The position numbers were made by a program, and so were the translations under genes. 64,000 nucleotides of DNA from Phenylobacterium sp. (GTDB lineage Bacteria > Pseudomonadota > Alphaproteobacteria > Caulobacterales > Caulobacteraceae). Under the pieces are notes generated by a model. The model did not search any database, was not told the DNA's origin, and saw only the letters and a list, made by a program, of their open reading frames with translations. Of the stretch, positions 51,821-60,078 are shown one piece after another. How positions within the stretch are numbered: position 1 is the stretch's first letter; each line of letters opens with the position of its first letter. Location: NCBI RefSeq assembly GCF_030651185.1, contig NZ_JAUSCJ010000017.1:1-64000 (forward strand), given 5' to 3'.

Positions 51821-52491
51821 GCGGCTTTCTCCAAAACGATGAGTCCAAGCTTCGCGAGGACGGCGCGGCCTTCGCGGACCAACTTCCGGCCGGCCAAGGC
51901 GGTGTGGGGGACCAGGGCGCGATCAGGAACGTCCTGCCAGCCGCAGGGATCGAGGTAGCTGCGGCACCAGCCATCGTCCAATGCTTCGCAGAAGGCCTGC
52001 CGAACTTCCTTCGGTCCTAAAAAATCATTCTTCGCGTCGCTAAGGGTAGAAGGGCTATTGGGCCCTTCTACCTTAGCTCTGGCTTCTGGCTTCTGAGTGG
52101 AAGGGGGGCTTGTAGTTGACCTTGAAGGTCGCGGATTTCCCTTCGCCTTTTCAAGGGCTTCTACTTTGGCCTTCCGGCCGACTTCGGACCTCTTTTGATC
52201 AGCGATCATACGCCGGGAGAGGATGACGCCATTACGCGAGCGGTCGAAGACGGCAGCGTCGTGGAGTTCGACAAGCATGGCTTGGACCTCCTCTATGCTG
52301 GCTCCTGCCGCGCGGGCTAGGGCGTCATCTGTCACGGGCTTCGCGCCGATCAGGAGATGACCGTAAGGGGACGCCTCGTGCATGATGCACAGCATCTCCA
52401 TCCATAGGCCCCGCGCAGCCAGCGACACGACCCGAAGGGCCTGGTCGCCGCGCCAGTCGCGGGGATAGAATTTCATCCAGGGCTGGCTCAC
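51817..52491 (-). CDS. Phage replication protein (helix-turn-helix, DUF1376-like)
   Basis: 224 residues. The opening WMKFYPRDWRGDQALRVVSL is typical of phage replication proteins, with a winged-helix region (DDALARAAGASIEEVQAMLVEL). A charged linker leads to a C-terminal domain. The start codon is GTG at 52491; an ATG five codons later is an alternative. It probably initiates phage DNA replication or loads the helicase. Confidence 0.65.
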   Translation of the reverse strand: MSQPWMKFYPRDWRGDQALRVVSLAARGLWMEMLCIMHEASPYGHLLIGAKPVTDDALARAAGASIEEVQAMLVELHDAAVFDRSRNGVILSRRMIADQKRSEVGRKAKVEALEKAKGNPRPSRSTTSPPSTQKPEARAKVEGPNSPSTLSDAKNDFLGPKEVRQAFCEALDDGWCRSYLDPCGWQDVPDRALVPHTALAGRKLVREGRAVLAKLGLIVLEKAA

Positions 52492-52974
52492 CTAGCCCGC
52501 TCCCTCAAGGCGATCGCCGTAGGCGCCAGCGTGGCGCTTGGTGTTCTTGGCCGTCTTTCCGAGGGCTCGGGCTGCTTGCTCCCAGCTTGCGCCTTGCCGC
52601 CTCAGAAGCCACGACGCTTCCTGACGTGCGGGAGAGAGCGACACCGCCTTGTTCGGACCCACAATGTCTGAGACCGAAACGCCGTGAATCTCCGCCACAA
52701 TCGCCACGATCTCGGCGAGCTTGGGGCTCGGGATTTGGGCGACCCGTTGCGCTGCTGCTGGCGACGGAGGACCAAGTTTCGGAGGCTTCCGCGAAGCAGA
52801 TCTCTTGCGGGTCGGGAACGGGGCGATGACGCCAGTTTCCGGGTCACGATGATCTGTGCAGTAGGACCCCCGGCAAGGGGCCGCGCAGACCATCGTGTCG
52901 TTTCCGACACCACTGACCGCATAGCAGCACTCGTCGAAGTCGCGTTCGTTCCAGAGTTTGGGCTGAGACGTCAC
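52492..52974 (-). CDS. Fusion of GcrA-like Cys cluster and DnaA domain-IV-like segment
   Basis: 160 residues. Residues 16-42 have CCYAV...MVCAAPCRGSYCTDH, matching the C-terminal zinc-like motif of the cell-cycle regulator GcrA. After a Pro/Arg linker, residues 85-152 (EIVAIVAEIHGVSVSDIVGP, ARQEASWLLRR) resemble the DNA-binding domain IV of DnaA. It would be a DNA-binding regulator or origin-binding factor. This reading is by eye; each half is short. Confidence 0.5.
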   Translation of the reverse strand: MTSQPKLWNERDFDECCYAVSGVGNDTMVCAAPCRGSYCTDHRDPETGVIAPFPTRKRSASRKPPKLGPPSPAAAQRVAQIPSPKLAEIVAIVAEIHGVSVSDIVGPNKAVSLSPARQEASWLLRRQGASWEQAARALGKTAKNTKRHAGAYGDRLEGAG

Positions 52975-53273
52975 GCTGCACCCCTGTTCGCCAGCACCGC
53001 CTCGATCCGGCGATGGATGCGCATCAGGCTTTCCGTCGGCATGGCTTCGTAGTCGGGCTCTGCGTCGACGATCTGCAGCGAGTGCGCCTTGCCTCGCTCC
53101 CAGGTGATCAGGCCCCGGCTGCGCATGCGTTCGAGGGTCTGGTGGAATGATCCTCGGCTCCGGTATCCACAGGCCTCAGCGAGGGACTGCATGCTCGGAG
53201 GGACGCCGTCGACTGTCAGCCGACGGATCGCGGCCAGAGTCTCGGCCATCTGGGGGGTGGGAGGGATCGTCAT
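52971..53273 (-). CDS. LexA-type winged-helix DNA-binding protein
   Basis: 100 residues. MAETLAAIRRLTVDGVPPSM and SLAEACGYRSRGSFHQTLERM, then RGLITW, follow the LexA N-terminal domain, but there is no protease half. It may compete for or read LexA-like operators, or simply be a stand-alone regulator. It overlaps both neighbours by four bases. Confidence 0.7.
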   Translation of the reverse strand: MTIPPTPQMAETLAAIRRLTVDGVPPSMQSLAEACGYRSRGSFHQTLERMRSRGLITWERGKAHSLQIVDAEPDYEAMPTESLMRIHRRIEAVLANRGAA

Positions 53274-54448
53274 GCGGCCTCCGAATAGACAGCAGCCAGC
53301 GCGGCCTCGGTCCTCAGGATGGCGCGGCCGATCGCTTCCGGGATTTGCGGGCAGACGGAATCGCCGAAGGCTTCGACGATGAGGCTAGCGGCAGACGTCC
53401 CGCGAGGACCGCCGACCGCAACGCGCGCGCCAGCCACCCAGGCGGGTAGCCCATCATCCAGCCGTATGTGACGGGCAAGGTCATCGAGTGACCAGTCAGG
53501 CCGGTGCTGGAGAGCAGCGAGGCGATCTGACGGGCGTAGTCCCACTTCGCATCCCGCAGGTAGGTCGGGACATTCTGCGACTTCACCCGCCCTCCCCCGC
53601 CATGGACGCCCAGCGAGCCCTTCCGGTCGCTCTTGAGCGGCGTCGGCATCATTGCCTTTTGGAGTTGGTGACGAACCGTCCCCATCCGACCCACGTCCCC
53701 ATGACCGCCGGCCTTCATGTCCGAGGCCCGCGGCGTCGAGAGCATTCCAGCATGTCGGTTGTTCTGGTTCTGCAGTTGGGCCAGGAGGTCCCCCCGGAAG
53801 CCCCGATCCGCGTCGGTCTTCCGAGGCGTCGCAAGCAGCGTAGAGAGGGACGGACGCTTGCGGCTCGGGTCCTCGGGATAGCTCTGCGAGCCGTACTGGG
53901 TGGCTGTAGGGGTCGGCAATTTGGGCGAGGTCGCAGCCGATGAGCCAGGACCTGGCGCGTTCGTTGTTCCCGCCAATGCCGGCCGCGATTTTTCCGTCGC
54001 CAACACCGACCACGAATGGCCAGCAGGTGTAGCCGAGTTTCGCCAGTGCATCGACGACCCGGTCTGCCCCGCGAGTTCGGAGATTAGCGCTGTTCTCAAG
54101 AGCGAACCAACGAGGGCGGACCTCTCCGATGATGCGGATAGCTTCGAAGAAGAGGCCGGATCTTTCGCCGTCGACGCCTTTGCCCTTGGTGTTGGCGCTT
54201 GAGATGTCTTGGCAGGGCGGTGATCCGACGATGATGTCGGGAAGAGCTCGAAGGTCGGCGACAAGGCGTCCCGCCGTGAGCGTGCAGACGTCGTCATAGA
54301 GGCGAACACCAGGATTGTTCTCCGCATAGAGGATGCGGCGCCATTCTTCGCGCTCACACGCGGCTACGGTCGTGAAGCCTGCCCGGTGCATGCCCAGGGA
54401 CCAGCCGCCGGCGGCTGCGCTGAATAAGTCGAGAACCGTCATCGTCAC
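53270..54448 (-). CDS. Phage C5-cytosine DNA methyltransferase with frame switch
   Basis: The annotated frame of 392 residues has motif I (VLDLFSAAAGGWSLGM), motif IV (GSPPCQDIS), motif VI (ENS) and the motif X end (GDSVCPQIPEAIGRAI). Between about 53400 and 53920 the typical target-recognition sequence is in another frame: LPTPTATQYG, LSTPRASDMK, and WMMGYPPGWL, with better third-position GC. So either two compensating frameshifts or dual-frame coding exists. No partner nuclease is nearby. Confidence 0.75.
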   Translation of the reverse strand: MTMTVLDLFSAAAGGWSLGMHRAGFTTVAACEREEWRRILYAENNPGVRLYDDVCTLTAGRLVADLRALPDIIVGSPPCQDISSANTKGKGVDGERSGLFFEAIRIIGEVRPRWFALENSANLRTRGADRVVDALAKLGYTCWPFVVGVGDGKIAAGIGGNNERARSWLIGCDLAQIADPYSHPVRLAELSRGPEPQASVPLYAACDASEDRRGSGLPGGPPGPTAEPEQPTCWNALDAAGLGHEGRRSWGRGSDGDGSSPTPKGNDADAAQERPEGLAGRPWRGRAGEVAECPDLPAGCEVGLRPSDRLAALQHRPDWSLDDLARHIRLDDGLPAWVAGARVAVGGPRGTSAASLIVEAFGDSVCPQIPEAIGRAILRTEAALAAVYSEAA

Positions 54449-55416
54449 GCTGTGCTCTCCATGGCGGAAGAGTCAGCGAAGATGTCCGGCCCCTCGCCCG
54501 CCGCGGCTGCCTCGCGCAGGTTCACGACCGCCGTGTCGTAATAGGAGCCCTTCAGCTCAGTCCCGATGAAGCGGCGTCCGGCCCTCAGACTTTCCCAGCC
54601 CTCGGACCCGATACCCATGAAGGGCGAGAACACCACGTCGTCGGGAGCACTCCATAGCGTCAGGGCGCGGCGCGTGACGTTCAGCGGCATGGGGCAGAGG
54701 TGCTTGATCGCCTCCTCATCCTTGGCCGCTTTGACGTTGAGGACCTCAGTAGCGCGTAGATCGTAGTCGCCCTTGCCCGACTGGCCGAGGCGATAGTTCC
54801 AGATGGTCTCGCCATCCCAGACCGGCGAGGCTTCCTGCTGCCAGAGCTCGGTCGGGTAGTTCGGGTTGGAGATCGGCTTGACCATGTGGGCGGTCTCTTC
54901 GGTCGCCCACTTGCGATAGATCATCAGGTATTCGGGCATCCCCACGCGGCAGAAGCTCGCGTCGGCCCGCCGGGTCTTTCGAAGCAGGCCGTGCGCGTTG
55001 GTCTTGCCGCGCTCGAGGACGGGGTCACGCCAGATCGTGATCCGGCAGTGGAAGCTCCACCCCTCCTCCCGATGGACTTGGGTGCAGAGGTCCGAGAAGG
55101 GGCGCAGGCCGCTGTCGCCGCGCTCGCTGGACCCCTGATGGTAGGGGATGTCCTTGACGTGGATCGCGGTCAGACGGCCGGGCCGGGTGATGCGGAGCTT
55201 CTCCCGCACCATGTAGCGGTAGTTCTCGAAGAAGGCGGCGTCGTCCTCGACGTTGCCCATGTCCCGCTCGCTGTCGGAGTAGGTGTAGATGTTCGAGAAC
55301 GGCGGCGAGTAGACGGTGAAGTCGATGGAGTTGTCGGGCAGCGACTGGCTGAACTCGACGCAGTCGGCGTTGTAGGCGGCGAAGCGCTCACCGATTTCCT
55401 GATTCAGAACTTCCAT
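54445..55416 (-). CDS. Beta-class DNA N6-adenine or N4-cytosine methyltransferase
   Basis: 323 residues. Motif IV SPPFSN lies near the N-terminus (37-42) and the S-adenosylmethionine motif I (FSPFMGIGSEG) near residue 265, the beta-class order also used by CcrM. Between them are target-recognition segments. It is next to a helicase gene, a pair common in phages. It may protect phage DNA or alter host methylation. Confidence 0.8.
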   Translation of the reverse strand: MEVLNQEIGERFAAYNADCVEFSQSLPDNSIDFTVYSPPFSNIYTYSDSERDMGNVEDDAAFFENYRYMVREKLRITRPGRLTAIHVKDIPYHQGSSERGDSGLRPFSDLCTQVHREEGWSFHCRITIWRDPVLERGKTNAHGLLRKTRRADASFCRVGMPEYLMIYRKWATEETAHMVKPISNPNYPTELWQQEASPVWDGETIWNYRLGQSGKGDYDLRATEVLNVKAAKDEEAIKHLCPMPLNVTRRALTLWSAPDDVVFSPFMGIGSEGWESLRAGRRFIGTELKGSYYDTAVVNLREAAAAGEGPDIFADSSAMESTA

Positions 55417-55417
55417 G

Positions 55418-56821
55418 TCACGCCCCGATAAATGCGGGCAGAGCCGCTTTGATGGTGGGCTGGTAGGTGACGTAGCCGCGGTTGTGGACGACGGCCTCGG
55501 CCATCGCCTTCGTCATGGCGGCCTTCATCACGTCGTGGTCGCCGGCCTTGCGGCTGACCACGTTCCAGATCGACTCCTCGGTGTCGGCGCAGGCGATGTG
55601 AACCTGCACCTCCCGGTCCTGGCCGAAACGCCAGCAGCGCCGGACGGCCTGGTAATATTGCTCGTAGGAGAACGAGAGCCCGACGAAGGCCATGCGAGCG
55701 CAGTGCTGCAGGTTGAGACCCTGGCCTGCGATCGAAGGCTTGGTGATCAGGATCCTCACGGCGCCAGTAGCGAAGGCGGTGAGCCGCTCTTCCTTCAGGT
55801 CGGGATGCATTGAGCCCCGAACCTCCGTCGCGCCAGGGATGCGGGCGGTGAGAGCGTCAGCCTCGTAGTCGGTGTCGCACCAGACGATCCACGGTTCGTT
55901 CGGCTCTTGGGCGACGACCGCGGCGATCTTGTCCGCGCGGGCGTCAGCGGTCAGCCGCTTCTCGCGATGGATGGACGTGGCCGAGGTGTCGGGAACGCGA
56001 AGGAAGTGCAGCTGACCGTTGCGGCCGACGCCCGGGTCGATGGAGGTGTCGGCCTGGACGACGTGGCGCGTCACCTTGAAAGGCGGCAGGATGTAGCCGT
56101 CGTCGCTGAAGCCGATATCCGACGGGGTCGACACGCAGCGCGCCCAGCTGGCGACCCAGCGCCAGAAGTCCGTCACGCCGGGGCCCTTGATCCGGTATTT
56201 CCCCATGTTCGCCTGGTCAGCGAAGAACCACCTGGCGAGCATGTCGCTGGACGCCATCACGCCGAGGAACTGCGCCTGCTGGCCGAGCTCCATGTGGTCA
56301 TTCGGAGCGGGCGCCGCGCTGCAGGACAGCCGATAGGGGGTCTCGGCGAACGCCTTCATCAGCGCCCGCGTGGTGGCGCCGGTGAAGGATTTGATGATGC
56401 TCCCTTCGTCGGTGATGACGCCGGCGAAGAGGGAAGGATCGAACTTGGCGAGCCGCTCGTAGTTCGTGATGTAGATGCGAGGCCCGGCGATCTCGTCAGG
56501 CTCTCGGATGGCGACCGCGTCGATGCCCCAGCGCGACGCCTCGCGCTCATGCTGTTTGGAGACCGCGAGCGGGGCGAGCATCAGCACCGGACGGTTGGTG
56601 TGCTCCACCACCACCCTGCCCCACTCCAGGGCGCAGAAGGTCTTGCCCAGGCCGGTGTCGAGGTAGAGGCCCGAACAGCCCTGACGCAGAGCGAAGTCCA
56701 CGCAATGCGCCTGATGCGGCTTCAGGTCCGCGCTCAGGCTCGGAACCGAAGCCAACCCCCTCGGTTCAAAGGCGATGCGCTTGCGGGCGATCAGCTCGTG
56801 GTATCCGGCGAGGTCCTGCAC
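55418..56821 (-). CDS. DEAD/SNF2-type helicase, phage
   Basis: 467 residues. The ATPase has Walker A DTGLGKT (55-61) and the Walker B variant DEGS (138-141). Helicase C-terminal motifs include RILITKPSIAGQGLNLQH and YQAVRRCWRFGQ. It resembles SNF2 family phage helicases that occur with methyltransferases. A role in replication or recombination is likely. Confidence 0.8.
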   Translation of the reverse strand: MQDLAGYHELIARKRIAFEPRGLASVPSLSADLKPHQAHCVDFALRQGCSGLYLDTGLGKTFCALEWGRVVVEHTNRPVLMLAPLAVSKQHEREASRWGIDAVAIREPDEIAGPRIYITNYERLAKFDPSLFAGVITDEGSIIKSFTGATTRALMKAFAETPYRLSCSAAPAPNDHMELGQQAQFLGVMASSDMLARWFFADQANMGKYRIKGPGVTDFWRWVASWARCVSTPSDIGFSDDGYILPPFKVTRHVVQADTSIDPGVGRNGQLHFLRVPDTSATSIHREKRLTADARADKIAAVVAQEPNEPWIVWCDTDYEADALTARIPGATEVRGSMHPDLKEERLTAFATGAVRILITKPSIAGQGLNLQHCARMAFVGLSFSYEQYYQAVRRCWRFGQDREVQVHIACADTEESIWNVVSRKAGDHDVMKAAMTKAMAEAVVHNRGYVTYQPTIKAALPAFIGA

Positions 56822-57942
56822 TAGGCCCTCATCGTCATGAGGTTGATCACCATCGCCGGGTCGGATGGCGCGCGCATCACGACCTGGCCCGAGCGGACAT
56901 CATCGCTGCTGAACACCGGATCGAAGCCCAGCGACACCGCGTCGCCGCGAAGGCTGGCGAGCGCCGCCTGCATCATGTCGGCGTTCATGAGGAAGTTCGT
57001 TGCGGGTCCGTCAAACTCGCACGCGATCTCGTCAGCGCCGTCGCCCGCGGCGTTGTTCTTCGCGGTGAGGGCGATCTCTCCTTCCGAGACGGCCAGGCGG
57101 ACGGATCCCGTCTTGCTCTCGCCCATGATCATGACGCGCTTCAGGGCGGCCGAGAGGGCGTCCTGATCCGTGATGGCGGAGACCTTGTGCTCCTCCATCA
57201 TCACCCGGCCATAGGAGACGTATCCGCCATCAAAGACCTTGCTGGTGAGGGTGGAGTCGCCGGCCAGGAAGCGGATGAGGCTTGCCGACGACGAGACCGT
57301 CACCTCGCCCTGGGTCTCGGCCAGCCAGCGCACGAGGTGGGTTGTCAGCTTCGGCAGGAGAACGGCGGCGATGACAGCGCCAGACGGCAGAGCCTCGCGG
57401 CGCACGGCCAGCCCCGCCTTGTGGCAAGCCACGGCGTGAAGCTCAGCCTCGGCCGAGACGAGATAAGTCCCGCACATGGCGTTGATCGTGCTCTGATCAC
57501 CGCGAGCGAACGCCACCCGCGACAGCATGTCGGCCAGCGTCTTCGCCGAGATCGACCACGGCGCCGAAAGCCCATCGGCCTTGAACTCAGGGAAATCCGC
57601 CGCGTCCATCGTGGGCACGTTGAAGTTGGACCGGCCCGACTGGATCCTCAGGCGCGGGTCGTCGCGTTTGGTCGAGATGGTGATCTGGGCGCCGGCATCG
57701 GCGTTTCGGACGATGTCATGCAGCTTGTCAGCCGAGACCAAGACATCGCCGGGTTCGTCAACAGAGGCGGCGACAACCTCGATCGCCTCCATTTCGAGAT
57801 CGGTCCCGCGGATGCGCACCGAACCCGCCGACACCGACACGAGGACGTTGCTCAGCGTGGGAATTGAGTGCTTGCGCTCCACCACGCCCATCAGGCGCGA
57901 GAGGGCAGCCAAGAGGGGCGCGCGTTCGATGACGGCCCTCAT
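56821..57942 (-). CDS. dnaN: DNA polymerase III beta (sliding clamp), phage-encoded
   Basis: 373 residues starting MRAVIERAPLLAALSRLMGVVERKHSIP, the opening of bacterial clamps. Three repeats of the clamp fold follow, with IPTLSNVLV, PSGAVIAAVLLP and the C-terminal VINLMTMRA. The C-terminal Met-Thr-Met-Arg is like the end of host clamps. It would load on phage DNA. It overlaps the helicase gene by one base. Confidence 0.85.
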   Translation of the reverse strand: MRAVIERAPLLAALSRLMGVVERKHSIPTLSNVLVSVSAGSVRIRGTDLEMEAIEVVAASVDEPGDVLVSADKLHDIVRNADAGAQITISTKRDDPRLRIQSGRSNFNVPTMDAADFPEFKADGLSAPWSISAKTLADMLSRVAFARGDQSTINAMCGTYLVSAEAELHAVACHKAGLAVRREALPSGAVIAAVLLPKLTTHLVRWLAETQGEVTVSSSASLIRFLAGDSTLTSKVFDGGYVSYGRVMMEEHKVSAITDQDALSAALKRVMIMGESKTGSVRLAVSEGEIALTAKNNAAGDGADEIACEFDGPATNFLMNADMMQAALASLRGDAVSLGFDPVFSSDDVRSGQVVMRAPSDPAMVINLMTMRA

Positions 57943-58217
57943 TGGCCGGCCCCGACGTAGCGAGGCTGTCCGCCGACGCGATCGCAGACCACGCCATCCG
58001 CTTCGACGCCGTCCCAAGAGACGTTCATGTGCGTCGTGTCGGAGCGCGGGCCGAGCTTGATCAGCCCAGCGCCCCAGGTGGCGAAGACGTCGGAGCCACG
58101 GTGATAGACCTTGGCCTGGCGGTAGACCCCCTTGGACCGGAGGATGACCACGCCGTCTTCGATCAGGTGGAAGCGCTCCAGGGTGGAGGCGGCGACGATG
58201 GGAGCGTGGACGTTCAC
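57939..58217 (-). CDS. Hypothetical phage protein
   Basis: 92 residues from GTG 58217 with AGGTG 6 bases upstream. It is beta-rich (VYHRGSDVFATWGAGLIKLG) with conserved-looking His/Thr. It overlaps the dnaN start by four bases. No family recognised. Confidence 0.6.
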   Translation of the reverse strand: MNVHAPIVAASTLERFHLIEDGVVILRSKGVYRQAKVYHRGSDVFATWGAGLIKLGPRSDTTHMNVSWDGVEADGVVCDRVGGQPRYVGAGQ

Positions 58218-58396
58218 AGGAGCACCTTTGCGGCGAGCGGGGCGCGTTCCGTGGTCGCCTCCGCTTGGTTCAGGGCGGCGTCGCCCCACTTGGCGGCCCA
58301 CACGGCCAGGGCCGCAGTGTCGTCGCCGGCTCTGTCGAGTTCGACACGCGCATCGCGGACGTTCTCGGCGTCCGAGAGGTCAAGCAGCGTGGGCAA
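58214..58396 (-). CDS. Small hypothetical phage protein, TTG start
   Basis: 60 residues, acidic, helical. The start appears to be TTG at 58396 with strong GGGAGG 6 bases upstream. Its end overlaps the next start (GTGA). No family recognised. Confidence 0.5.
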   Translation of the reverse strand: MPTLLDLSDAENVRDARVELDRAGDDTAALAVWAAKWGDAALNQAEATTERAPLAAKVLL

Positions 58397-58724
58397 GCTG
58401 ACCTCCCGTCGCTTGGGGATCGGCAGCGGCGTTGGCCTGGCCAGTGACGGCCCAGACGATCGCCTGCCGACCGCCCATGGCTTCTCGGCGCATACCGGTG
58501 TCGTGGATGAGGTCGCGGGCCGACAATTCGGAAAATCTGGGCCTGCAGTTCATGACCGGCTCACCCAGACGGGCGGCCACACCTTCGGGGGTGTCGGCCT
58601 TTTCCTTCAGCGCATCGAAGACGCGGGCACGAAGGGACTGAGCCTTGGGGGCCATGCCTTCGGCGGCGGCCTTAGATGTGGCGCGGGCTTTATAGCCGGG
58701 GTGCGCGGGATACGAGGCGGCCAT
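58380..58724 (-). CDS. Winged-helix phage protein
   Basis: 114 residues. A basic N-terminus is followed by SLRARVFDALKEKADTPEGV and NCRPRFSELSARDLIHDTG, an MarR-like winged-helix pattern. Probably binds DNA in replication or early control. Confidence 0.6.
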   Translation of the reverse strand: MAASYPAHPGYKARATSKAAAEGMAPKAQSLRARVFDALKEKADTPEGVAARLGEPVMNCRPRFSELSARDLIHDTGMRREAMGGRQAIVWAVTGQANAAADPQATGGQLAHAA

Positions 58725-58727
58725 GGC

Positions 58728-58988
58728 TCAGACCTCCGTTCCGGAGGCGACCATGTAGAGATCGATCAGGGCTTCTTCTTCCTGGCGGGCCTCGCGACTG
58801 ATCTTGCGGAGGCGCAGGACCTTCCGGATGATCTTGGGGTCGAAGCCCGAGAGCTTCCCTTCCTTCAGGACCTCTTTGACCTGCTCGGCGATTTCCGCCT
58901 TTTCGCTCTCGAGCCGTTCGGCCCGCTCAATGATGGATCGCAGCTGCCCTTGGGCTTGCTGGTTCAGGACGTCTTGAGCTTCAGACAC
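58728..58988 (-). CDS. GapR-like DUF2312 DNA-binding protein
   Basis: 86 residues with the DUF2312 signature: LRSIIERAERLESEKAEIAE, VLKEGKLSGFDPKIIRKVL and EEEALIDLYM. GapR of Caulobacter is a coiled-coil clamp on overtwisted DNA that helps topoisomerases during replication. Length and pattern match, so this is probably a phage copy that serves phage replication. Confidence 0.85.
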   Translation of the reverse strand: MSEAQDVLNQQAQGQLRSIIERAERLESEKAEIAEQVKEVLKEGKLSGFDPKIIRKVLRLRKISREARQEEEALIDLYMVASGTEV

Positions 58989-59070
58989 AGTGGTGCGCTC
59001 CTAATCAGCCCTCGGGCTGCTGGTGGTTTTCGGTGTGTGCTGGTCGCTCAGAGGGCGATCAGCGGTCGGG

Positions 59071-59598
59071 TTACAGGCGGTCGGGGACGCGATCTCGGCG
59101 GGCGCCGCGGTGTTGGCTGAGGCGGGGTTCGGGCAAGATCCAATCGCGGTCGCGACTGAAGTTCAGGGTGGCAAACTCGCCATGGTGTTTGATCGCCAGC
59201 CGGTCGTAGATGACCGCAGCCTCGATCGCAGTGGGCAGGCCGCCGATGCGGATCGCCTCACCGTCGACCATGAGGTTCGCGATGAACTTCCCGCCCTTGG
59301 CCGAGACCCCTCGGAAGCCTTGGGCAGAGGGCCGGGCGCGCCGGTTGCGTGAGTTCTGCGCGTGAGTGCAGACCCGCATGTTGGAGCGACGACAGTCGAG
59401 GCCGTTTCGGTTCTTGTGATCGACCTCGAAGCCCGGCGGCGGGTCCATGATCAGCGTGTGCAACTGGACAGTGTCGCTGGGGCCGCCAGCCATGGCGTAG
59501 CCGTGATTGGCCCGCCAGGTGAAGGCGGACACCAGGGCGAAGTCAGCGTCATCGACCAGGGCCACCAGCCCTTGGGTGAGTGGAATTTCGCGAGTCAT
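59071..59598 (-). CDS. HNH endonuclease with AP2 domain
   Basis: 175 residues. The HNH core is MDPPPGFEVDHKNRNGLDC followed by NMRVCTHAQNSRN. The AP2-like DNA-binding part begins GFRGVSAKGGKFIANL. This layout is common in phage homing endonucleases. It is the second HNH gene in the element. Confidence 0.8.
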   Translation of the reverse strand: MTREIPLTQGLVALVDDADFALVSAFTWRANHGYAMAGGPSDTVQLHTLIMDPPPGFEVDHKNRNGLDCRRSNMRVCTHAQNSRNRRARPSAQGFRGVSAKGGKFIANLMVDGEAIRIGGLPTAIEAAVIYDRLAIKHHGEFATLNFSRDRDWILPEPRLSQHRGARRDRVPDRL

Positions 59599-59741
59599 TG
59601 GGACGCCCCAGCCGAGAGACGGCGGAGTTTCTTCCGCGCCCAGGTTTCGAGGTTCATGCCGGCGCTAAACATCGGCGCTCCGATGCTGCCCAGCAGCCAT
59701 CCGACGGCGAGCGCGAGCCATAGAAGCGGTGTCGCGGTCAT
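59595..59741 (-). CDS. Small membrane protein
   Basis: 48 residues from ATG 59741, one hydrophobic segment (PLLWLALAVGWLLGSIG) and a basic end. It overlaps the following gene end by four bases and the preceding gene in another frame by 77 bases. Function unknown. Confidence 0.45.
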   Translation of the reverse strand: MTATPLLWLALAVGWLLGSIGAPMFSAGMNLETWARKKLRRLSAGASQ

Positions 59742-60078
59742 CCTGGCGAAGGCGCTCGAGGCGTTCCCGGCGGGCCGCGAGTTCGGCTCGTTCACGATCA
59801 AGCTCCTTCTCTCGTTTGGAGGGTCCGGAGCCCCAGAGATCGCCGTAGATCGCGTGGCCGAAGTCGACGCCGAAGTACGCGTGAAGGGCGTCCTCCAAGG
59901 CGTGGCCAATGCTGTGATCGCGGACGAGGCGTTGAAGGTCGCGCTTGTCGGCCCGGAGCCGGAAGGCGAGCTCGGAGATCGACAGACCCCCGTGATAGTT
60001 GAGGTAGTCCTCGACGTAGGCGGCGACCCGCTCGCCACGCCCGGGAACCTTGCTGTTTTGGTCATAGGACCCGGCCAT
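59665..60078 (-). CDS. Hypothetical phage protein with HTH-like and coiled-coil parts
   Basis: 137 residues from ATG 60078. The first half has a possible helix-turn-helix (GLSISELAFRLRADKRDLQRL); the second is a charged coiled coil (KREKELDRERAELAARRERL). It may regulate replication or transcription. Overlaps a small membrane-protein gene. Confidence 0.6.
   Translation of the reverse strand: MAGSYDQNSKVPGRGERVAAYVEDYLNYHGGLSISELAFRLRADKRDLQRLVRDHSIGHALEDALHAYFGVDFGHAIYGDLWGSGPSKREKELDRERAELAARRERLERLRQDDRDTASMARARRRMAAGQHRSADV

Noticed and set aside
53314..54357. A 347-codon open frame inside the C5 methyltransferase taken as a separate gene
   Set aside because: Only its middle part has coding character and family-like motifs; its beginning and end are shadows. 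It is reported as a frame switch of one gene instead.
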